5,150 nucleotides of DNA from contig CALXZW010000082.1 of assembly GCA_944393345.1 (NCBI GenBank), positions 1 through 5,150 on the forward strand, given 5' to 3'. The position numbers and the translations under genes were made by a program. Under the pieces are notes generated by a model. It had not been told where the DNA came from, searched no databases, and worked only from the letters and a program-made list of their open reading frames with translations. The DNA comes from an uncultured Clostridia bacterium (GTDB lineage: Bacteria; Bacillota; Clostridia; TANB77; CAG-508). Positions 1-5,150 of the stretch are shown piece after piece. Every line of letters starts with the position of its first letter. Positions within the stretch are counted from its first letter, which is position 1.

Positions 1-1610
1 TTATAAATACATTTTTATTTGCATAAATTGATGATGTATTTGTATTAGTAAATCCTACTATTGTGAAATCTTTCATGCCATCTACTGTAACAATCTTATT
101 TAATAATTCATCTTCGCTTTTGATTCCCATCCCTGCAAATGTTGAAAAATCTTGATTAAGCATATCAGTTATAATTTTTTTATCAACTACTATTTCATAT
201 TCATTTTGAGGCATTCTACCTTTTATTAGTGTTTCTTCTGTTATTTTGTTGATATCTACAAGTGTTCCTGAAAGTTCAAAAGAAAATTTTGATAATTGAT
301 AATAACTATCCATCTTTATTTTAAAACTTGCTTTTCCATTTCCAGGTAACATATAATCTATATTCTCCAGTTTTTCGTATTTTAAATAATCATCCACATT
401 TACTTTTGCTATATCTATTTGAAGATAATTTTTATCAATTTTAATATAGTCAGATTCTTTTATATTAATTGTTCCTGCAATATTTCCTACACTGTACATA
501 ATAAACATTGCTGAAGCTAAAAAACCTAAAAGTAATATCTTTTTTAATATTGTATAATTTAAAATTCTATTAAATCCTACTTTTATAGATTTAAGAAATC
601 CATATATAGAACTATACTTTACTTTATATTTTTTATCTATTACTTCATCTAAATTATATTTATATTTTTCATATATGCTTTTATCAATTTTTTTGTAATG
701 GTCATCTATAAATTCTATAGCAGAATTATCATCTACTACCTCTATTTTTCTATTTTCTGCTTGAATAAATATATTACCATTTTTAATTACTAATTTTACA
801 TTTATTTTTTCATTTTCTTCATCTGCATATATATCAATATTTAATTTTTCATTACTTATATTTTTTATATCTTTGAAATCTTTTAAATATATTTTATTAT
901 CTAATCTATATTCTAATGATTCCTTTGATTCATTATTATAATCTTTCACTACTTTTCCATCTGCAACTTCTACTATTCTTGTTGCATAAAAATTGGCCAA
1001 ATCTACTTCATGAGTTACTAATATAACTAGTTTTTCTTTTGAAATTGCTTTTATTATATTCATTATTTCTAATGAATTTTTACTATCCAAATTACCTGTT
1101 GGCTCATCTGATATTACAATACTTGGATTCTTTACAATTGCCCTTGCAATTGCTACTCTTTGTTTTTCTCCTCCAGATAACATTCCGAGCGGGTCTGTTT
1201 CTGTATCTATACATATTTACTGCTTCTAAAACATAATTGACTCTTTTTTCTATTTCTTTTTTATTTTTTAATCCTATCATCCTTAAAGAAATAGCAATAT
1301 TATCAAATACTGACATATTTTCTATTAATTTATAATCTTGAAATATATATCCAATATTTATATTTCTTCTTTTATCAACTGTTTTAGATAATCTTTTTTT
1401 TATCTTTTTTCCATTTATATATATTTTTCCTTTATTTACTTTATCAAGTCCACCAATAGCATTTAAAAGTGTAGTTTTTCCGCTTCCAGATTGTCCTAAA
1501 ATTGCAACTAATCCTTTATCCTCAAATTCTAGAGATGTATTATTAATAATATGAATTTCATTTTTTCTTCTTCTATTAAAATATTTATTAACCTTTTCTA
1601 GTCTTATCAT
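1..1610 (-). pseudogene. Second ABC transporter ATPase-permease fusion, frameshifted and cut by the left edge
   Basis: An N-terminal ABC ATPase is fused to an FtsX/MacB-type permease, a family that moves peptides or lipids across, or extracts them from, the membrane. Numbered from the ATG at 1608-1610, residues 1-142 carry Walker A GQSGSGKT (39-46) and the Q-loop Gln91. One extra base at about 1184-1187 then shifts the frame. The original frame ends at a stop at 1104-1106, giving a protein of about 168 residues. In the shifted frame the family continues without a stop to base 1: LSGGE (144-148), Walker B with DEPTGNLDS (168-176), H-loop His200, a linker of about 115 residues, one membrane helix (about 355-378), then the start of an extracytoplasmic domain. 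The FtsX C-terminus lies outside the window. The start at 1610 is preferred over an in-frame ATG at 1626-1628 because a strong GAGGAGGTG site sits 7 nt before it. It begins 4 bp after the preceding ABC gene, so the two are co-transcribed. It is a pseudogene unless the frameshift is a sequencing error. Confidence 0.85.
1181..1187 (-). other. One-base frameshift lesion in the second ABC gene
   Basis: On the minus strand the codons Pro-Ala-Arg (CCC GCT CGG) are followed by one surplus A and then ATG TTA TCT GGA GGA, the family's M-LSGG signature. Removing the base at 1184 rejoins an uninterrupted frame from 1610 to the left edge. No slippery heptamer is visible at the junction, so programmed frameshifting is unlikely. 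The cause is either a real mutation or a consensus error. Confidence 0.88.
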
Positions 1611-1614
1611 ATTA

Positions 1615-3825
1615 CTACACCTCCTCATTATAAGTATTTATTGCTGTATTTTTAAATACTTTTCTAGCAAATTTTATTGATATTAACTTTGACATAGCAA
1701 TTAATATTACATACATTAAAATATATTCTTTTAATCCTATATATTCAGTAATTTTTGAAATATATTCTAAGTTAATAATATTAGTTTTTATCATATAAAT
1801 AAATCCTAACAATATACCATAAGATAATGTTGAATTAATGAATAATTCAATATCCAATATTTTTCTTACATTTTTAGCAGTGGCTCCCAACATTCTTAAT
1901 GTTGCATAATATACATTTCTTGATTTTAATATTATCTTTATAATTAGATATGAAATAAAGAATAATACTATAATCAAAAATATTGTTACTATTACTTTTA
2001 TTATTCTGATTATTGTTTGATATATTTCTCCTTGATTTACTTTAAAGTCTGTCACTTTTTTAGGGTTTAACCCTAGATTTTCAAGTTCTACTATTGTATC
2101 ATCTATTTTTTCTACATCTTTAACATATACACTAGATTGATATGATGGCTTATTATATAAAGAATCATAATCATTTTTATTTATAAAAATCTTATATCTA
2201 TTATTATCATACTTATCTAATCCAGTTAATCTTTTAAAAGTAGATTTTGTATAAGTGTCTGATATTGTTAAATTTAATTCATCATTATAATAAATATTTT
2301 GAACATATATATGTAATGGCTGATTTTTTATTTTATAATTTTTAAATTGATATTTCATCTCGTCATCAACAACTGCTTTTCCAATTGGTACTACATCACT
2401 TGGTTCTAATGAATATTGTTCATATTTATTATTTAATAATATTTTAACATCACTATAATTTTTGTTCATATCACTTCGTAATTCACCTAATACATTTTTT
2501 GAAATATAAAATGTACTTTCATAGTTGTTTTTATCTTCAAAAGTTTTAATTCCCACTATTGTTACATCTTTAACAGTTTCATTACTCCATGCATTTACTC
2601 CTTGTGATTTTAGTATTGAAAACGTTTTATTCAAAATATCATTTATTCTATTTGCTACATAAAATTGCTCACTATTTATTTCTAAAATAATTTCATCTTC
2701 ATTTTCTGGCATTCTTCCAAAATTAAGATTTCCTTTAAAATTATCTAATTCTTGTATATCTCCATAAAGATTTATATCATCTTTCATCATTGATATTCCA
2801 GTATCTACAAAAACATCATCTTCTATTACATAGTCGATATTTGGTAATGCCTTTATCTTTGCATACTCTTCATTTGTAAAAGATGTTCTATCTTTCTTGT
2901 TTATTAAAACTCTATTTTCTGATAAATCGCTAAAAGCCATACTATACCCAGAATCACTTGTTTCTGCTTCCGACATTTGAAAACTTGCATATTCTGCTAA
3001 AATAGCTGAACTTATGAAAAAGAATACTGCAAATAGTAATAAAAATTTCGATGCTATATTAAATGTATTTCTAAGTCCTAACCTGTATTTATTAAATATA
3101 CTTATATTGTTGTATTCGCTTTCTTGAATTTCTGGTTCTTCTTTTATCTTTTTTACTTCAGTATTTTGTATTATTCTTCCATCATGCATTTTTATAATTC
3201 TTGTTGCATGTTCTTCTACCTGCTCAATATTATGTGTTACAACTATAACAAGTTTACCTTTAGCTACATTTTTTAATATTTTGATAACTTCTTTTGCTGA
3301 TTCTGAATCTAAATTTCCTGTTGGTTCATCAGCAACAATAATTGGTGTATCTTTTACCATTGCTCTTGCTATTGCTACTCTTTGCTTTTGTCCACCTGAT
3401 AATTTAGATACTTTTGTATTTTTGAATTTAGTAAGACCTACTTGATCTATAATATCTAAAATTTTCTTTTTTACTTTATGCTTTTTATATCCGTTTAATA
3501 ATAGTACTAATTCTACATTTTGATATACTGTATAACTATTAATTAAATTAAAACTCTGAAAAATATTTGCTATATATTTTCTTCTATAATCTTCAAAATC
3601 TCTTTCCGAATAATGGCTAGTTTCTTTGCCATTAATATACATTTCGCCTTCTTCATAACTATCTAATCCTGAAATTACATTTAAAAGTGTACTTTTCCCG
3701 CTTCCAGATTCTCCTGTTATTGCAACAAATTCACCAATTTTTAATTCTAAATTCACTTTTGTAAATCCTGATGCAATGATGCCTTTATTGTAATAGAATT
3801 TGGATACATTTTCCAATTTTAACAT
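1615..3825 (-). CDS. ABC transporter, fused ATPase and FtsX-type permease (MacB-like), intact
   Basis: A 736-residue protein in which one chain supplies both the nucleotide-binding and the membrane domain, the MacB-like layout. ATPase motifs are all present: Walker A GESGSGKS (38-45), Q-loop Gln90, signature LSGGQ (142-146), Walker B and D-loop around DEPTGNLDS (166-174), and H-loop His198. A short linker leads to membrane helix 1 (about 259-279), an extracytoplasmic domain of about 325 residues, helix 2 (about 606-632), an FtsX-type cytoplasmic segment with YATLRMLGA (about 640-648), and two further helices (about 667-681 and 702-718). In MacB relatives such proteins use ATP to drive movements of the outer domain rather than a classical pore. 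Substrates are peptides, toxins, lipids or envelope signals; the substrate here cannot be read from sequence. It lies downstream of a histidine kinase remnant, consistent with an antimicrobial-peptide resistance or sensing module (inference). A close downstream partner starts 4 bp after its stop. The start is supported by an AAGGGGGG site 7 nt upstream. Confidence 0.93.
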   Translation of the reverse strand: MLKLENVSKFYYNKGIIASGFTKVNLELKIGEFVAITGESGSGKSTLLNVISGLDSYEEGEMYINGKETSHYSERDFEDYRRKYIANIFQSFNLINSYTVYQNVELVLLLNGYKKHKVKKKILDIIDQVGLTKFKNTKVSKLSGGQKQRVAIARAMVKDTPIIVADEPTGNLDSESAKEVIKILKNVAKGKLVIVVTHNIEQVEEHATRIIKMHDGRIIQNTEVKKIKEEPEIQESEYNNISIFNKYRLGLRNTFNIASKFLLLFAVFFFISSAILAEYASFQMSEAETSDSGYSMAFSDLSENRVLINKKDRTSFTNEEYAKIKALPNIDYVIEDDVFVDTGISMMKDDINLYGDIQELDNFKGNLNFGRMPENEDEIILEINSEQFYVANRINDILNKTFSILKSQGVNAWSNETVKDVTIVGIKTFEDKNNYESTFYISKNVLGELRSDMNKNYSDVKILLNNKYEQYSLEPSDVVPIGKAVVDDEMKYQFKNYKIKNQPLHIYVQNIYYNDELNLTISDTYTKSTFKRLTGLDKYDNNRYKIFINKNDYDSLYNKPSYQSSVYVKDVEKIDDTIVELENLGLNPKKVTDFKVNQGEIYQTIIRIIKVIVTIFLIIVLFFISYLIIKIILKSRNVYYATLRMLGATAKNVRKILDIELFINSTLSYGILLGFIYMIKTNIINLEYISKITEYIGLKEYILMYVILIAMSKLISIKFARKVFKNTAINTYNEEV
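1618..1626 (-). promoter_or_regulatory. Ribosome binding site of the second ABC gene, inside the end of the first
   Basis: The minus strand reads GAGGAGGTG, 7 nt before the ATG at 1608-1610. The same bases encode the last residues (EEV) of the preceding ABC protein. This decides the start codon against an ATG 18 bases earlier, which has no such site and would overlap the upstream gene. It also predicts translational coupling, so the two fusion proteins would be made in linked amounts. Confidence 0.88.
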
Positions 3826-3868
3826 TAAAGTTCCCCCCTTTTATTTATATAATATTTTTATTAAAGTT
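3824..3868 (-). repeat. Short direct repeat in the leader of the ABC operon
   Basis: The 9-mer AACTTTAAT (minus strand) occurs at 3860-3868 and again at 3824-3832, the second copy ending next to the ATG and lying just downstream of the ribosome binding site. The spacing is 36 bp. It could be a protein binding site or chance in AT-rich sequence. No function is claimed. Confidence 0.3.
3833..3840 (-). promoter_or_regulatory. G-rich ribosome binding site of the intact ABC gene
   Basis: The minus strand reads AAGGGGGG, 7 nt before the ATG at 3823-3825. It departs from the usual AAGGAGG by one base but keeps the spacing and G-rich core, and it is the only such run in a very AT-rich leader. It supports 3825 as the start. 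Confidence 0.75.
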
Positions 3869-3890
3869 TCTCTTTACTGTTTCTAGCATC

Positions 3891-3899
3891 ACTATACCA
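3891..3899 (-). promoter_or_regulatory. Candidate extended -10 promoter for the ABC operon
   Basis: The minus strand reads TGGTATAGT: a TATAGT -10 hexamer preceded by the TGn extension, about 65 nt before the ABC start codon. At the expected -35 spacing the sequence matches the consensus poorly. Dependence on the extended -10, or on an activator such as a response regulator, would be consistent with that. A separate promoter between kinase and transporter genes is typical of Bce-like modules. This assignment is by eye only, and AT-rich DNA yields many chance matches. Confidence 0.4.
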
Positions 3900-3941
3900 T
3901 AAAATAAATAAATACTCTACATTCTTAATAAAATTTTAATA

Positions 3942-4139
3942 TTACATTTTTAATTCTATAATAAATTCTATAAATTCATCATCGTTTTTTACATTAATAG
4001 TTCCACTATGCAATTCTATTATCTCCTTTGTTATAGCTAAACCTAATCCAGATCCTCCTGTACTGCTTGTACTTGATTCGTCTCCTCTGTAAAATTTTTC
4101 AAATATTTTATCAAGTTTATATTGAGGAATTTTTTGTTC
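3942..4139 (-). pseudogene. Remnant of a sensor histidine kinase (C-terminal ATP-binding part only)
   Basis: A 65-codon open frame, too short to be a working gene, is closed by TAA at 3942-3944 and bounded upstream by an in-frame TAA at 4140-4142. It has no start codon near its beginning. It encodes the end of a HATPase_c domain: the tail of the G1 region (IPQYKLD), an F-box-like KIFEKFYRGDES, the GSGLGLAI G2 box, then the typical ITKEIIELHSGTI strand-helix ending. The sensor, dimerisation and phospho-acceptor His regions, the N-box and the DxG of the G1 box are all missing. In related genomes such a kinase is preceded by a response regulator gene and followed by ABC transporter genes. Here the regulator is also absent, so one deletion may have removed both. 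Family assignment is firm; the original partner and signal are inferred. It ends 116 bp before the intact ABC gene. Confidence 0.9.
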
Positions 4140-4146
4140 TTATTAA

Positions 4147-4187
4147 AAACCTCCTTATGACATTTTTATTTTATCATAAGAAGGTTT
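4147..4187 (-). repeat. 14-bp inverted repeat with a ribosome-binding motif in one arm
   Basis: The arms are 4147-4160 and 4174-4187, separated by a 13-nt AT-only loop. In minus-strand RNA all 14 pairs can form (one G-U). In plus-strand RNA there is one C-A mismatch. The 3' arm in the minus direction contains AAGGAGG and is followed by TTTTTAATA. It could be a weak two-way terminator between the upstream membrane protein gene and the kinase remnant, an operator dyad over a promoter, or the leader of a deleted gene. The stem is AT-rich and the U-run short, so terminator strength is doubtful. Confidence 0.6.
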
Positions 4188-4203
4188 ATTTTAAACTTTA
4201 CAA
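4173..4203 (-). promoter_or_regulatory. Weak promoter-like element overlapping the inverted repeat
   Basis: On the minus strand TATGAT (4173-4178) resembles a -10 box, and TTGTAA (4198-4203) resembles a -35 box at a long 19-bp spacing. Transcription would begin just before the AAGGAGG motif at 4149-4156, giving a normal short leader, but no ATG, GTG or TTG follows at a usable distance. It may be the leftover promoter of a deleted gene. The match is weak. Confidence 0.25.
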
Positions 4204-4372
4204 GATTTTTCTATATACTCTGTGCACTTTAACTAATACACTTACCTTAAATTTTATATATTTATTTACTTATTTTATTTAAAATTTAAACTTGTAACCT
4301 GTTAGACAAATTCTATGATTCAAGTATTTTAACTTTATTATCTTTCCTATTTATTATGATTTGTAACTAACC
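4188..4372. other. Intergenic stretch, no gene seen
   Basis: This very AT-rich stretch lies between the membrane protein stop and the inverted repeat. Apart from the -35-like hexamer at 4198-4203 I see no coding frame with family-like content, no RNA gene, no strong terminator and no insertion sequence ends. Confidence 0.5.
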
Positions 4373-5150
4373 TTAATTATCATTATTACATTTCAAGTTT
4401 TTTCTTGTAATAAATAATGCTAAACTAATGATAAATTCTATTATAATAAAAGTAATCATTAAACTTAAATTTATATTACTTAACCATCCACCTGCTAATT
4501 TTTGGTCAATAAAATTAGAGAATAATTTAACTACAACAAATACAATTATTGTAAATATTACTGTAATCACACTACTTATTTGAATTGTTCTTAAGGATCT
4601 ATTTTTTTCTATTACCACTAATCCTATTATAGTTATAATACAAGTTAATAACATTGCTATTCTAAGATAAATGTTGGTTAATATATTATACAATTTCAAA
4701 ATAATAAGATAATGGTTTCCAAATGAATATATAAAATTTTCTTCTAAATTTTTTTCAATATTTATCATATTTTCAGTTAAATATTCTTTGGTATTATTCG
4801 CTTTTTCATTATATAGTTCATTTGGCATATTTTCTAAAATTAGCAAATCTATTTCCTCTGATATATCAAATTTTATATTTTCATTATATGCTACATTTTT
4901 TATTATAGTTTGAACAAACTTCGAAGTAATTTTATCAGCATATTTGCTATTTCTGATGTTATATTCTATTTTTTCTAAATTATTTATATCTACATCATAA
5001 ACAATTTCATCCAAAAAATAACCTGATATTTTTTTTGATAATATTTCTTGTGAAAAAGTTTTTATAACAGTATTTTAAATTATAAAACTCATAGTTATTA
5101 TTATTATACTTAATATTAATAATATTCTTTTGATTATTTTTATATATTTT
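4373..5150 (-). pseudogene. Unknown multi-pass membrane protein with an in-frame stop, cut by the right edge
   Basis: I do not recognise this family. Numbering codons from 5147-5149 as 1, the frame starts with a basic, hydrophobic stretch (KYIKIIKR, then a helix to about 24). TAA follows at codon 25 (5075-5077), after which the same frame stays open for 233 codons to the TAA at 4373-4375. After the stop come about 125 mostly polar residues, probably helical and outside the membrane. Three membrane helices follow at about 155-180, 191-212 and 227-248. Positive charges after the second and last helices (EKNRSLR, RKNLK) put those ends inside, giving four helices with one large outer domain. The reading with an N-terminal helix is coherent only across the TAA, so I call it broken. 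A shorter protein from the TTG at 5012-5014 (213 residues) is possible, but no ribosome binding site precedes it. The true start is probably just outside the window. Its relation to the ABC operon is unknown. Confidence 0.65.
5075..5077 (-). other. In-frame TAA in the membrane protein gene
   Basis: The minus-strand codons read ATT TAA AAT ACT GTT. The frame is open on both sides, with a membrane helix before the stop and the protein's outer domain after it. A single base change from a sense codon such as TTA, CAA or AAA would explain it. TGG encodes Trp in this and neighbouring genes, and the codon is TAA rather than TGA, so an alternative genetic code does not account for it. Confidence 0.65.

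Noticed and set aside
1181..1190. Programmed ribosomal frameshift in the ABC gene
   Set aside because: There is no slippery heptamer, and the unshifted product would lack the ABC signature and Walker B. A mutation or consensus error is simpler.
1039..1236. Plus-strand open frame of 65 codons rich in Leu
   Set aside because: It lies antisense to the conserved ATPase motifs of the second ABC gene. Its composition is the reverse reading of AT-rich codons, and there is no ribosome binding site.
1611..1628. Earlier ATG start for the second ABC gene
   Set aside because: It overlaps the end of the preceding gene, adds six residues not typical of ABC N-termini, and ignores the strong GAGGAGGTG placed correctly for the ATG at 1608-1610.
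3920..3945. AT-only inverted repeat after the kinase remnant as a terminator
   Set aside because: The pairing is short, AT-only and imperfect. Such palindromes are frequent by chance at this base composition.
4147..4187. Miniature transposon or insertion sequence end
   Set aside because: There is a single short hairpin with a 13-nt loop, no cargo, and no visible target-site duplication. The kinase truncation is equally explained by a deletion.
4067..4282. Plus-strand open frame of 71 codons, hydrophobic
   Set aside because: It overlaps the kinase remnant in antisense and runs through the inverted repeat. There is no ribosome binding site, and the hydrophobicity follows from T-rich sequence.
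5012..5014. TTG as the true start of the membrane protein
   Set aside because: No Shine-Dalgarno motif precedes it, and the same frame continues upstream through residues that fit the protein to the TAA at 5075-5077. Kept only as an alternative.

Overview
The window is very AT-rich (by eye roughly a quarter G+C), uses TGG for Trp and TAA/TAG stops, and has strong AGGAGG-type ribosome binding sites. Together with the protein families present, this points to a low-GC Firmicute, probably a Clostridia-like or related gut/anaerobic lineage. The species is not identifiable from the sequence alone. All recognisable genes lie on the minus strand, so the biological order runs from the right edge to the left edge.

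Layout in transcription order. (1) 5150-4373: a membrane protein of unknown family, entering from beyond the right edge, with an in-frame TAA after its first membrane segment. (2) 4372-4140: an intergenic stretch of about 230 bp. It carries a 14-bp inverted repeat, a weak promoter-like element and an AAGGAGG ribosome-binding motif that has no start codon after it. (3) 4139-3942: the last 65 codons of a sensor histidine kinase, with everything upstream missing. (4) 3941-3826: a short spacer with a plausible extended -10 promoter and a G-rich ribosome binding site. (5) 3825-1615: an intact 736-residue ABC transporter with fused ATPase and permease domains (MacB-like topology, FtsX-type permease). 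(6) 1610-1: a second, different ABC ATPase-permease fusion, translationally coupled to the first. It is broken by a one-base frameshift just before its LSGG signature and runs off the left edge.

Interpretation. A histidine kinase directly upstream of FtsX/MacB-type ABC genes matches the well-known Firmicute arrangement in which a two-component system senses cell-envelope or peptide stress and switches on an adjacent ABC exporter or detoxification pump (Bce/Vra-like modules). The two tandem fusion proteins could have worked as a pair. Here the response regulator and most of the kinase are gone, the second transporter protein is frameshifted, and the gene further upstream has a nonsense codon. 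The simplest reading is a decaying regulatory-transport locus in which only one large ORF (1615-3825) remains intact. The two point lesions could also be assembly or sequencing errors and should be checked in reads. I found no tRNA, rRNA, CRISPR array, insertion sequence or convincing new multi-gene system.
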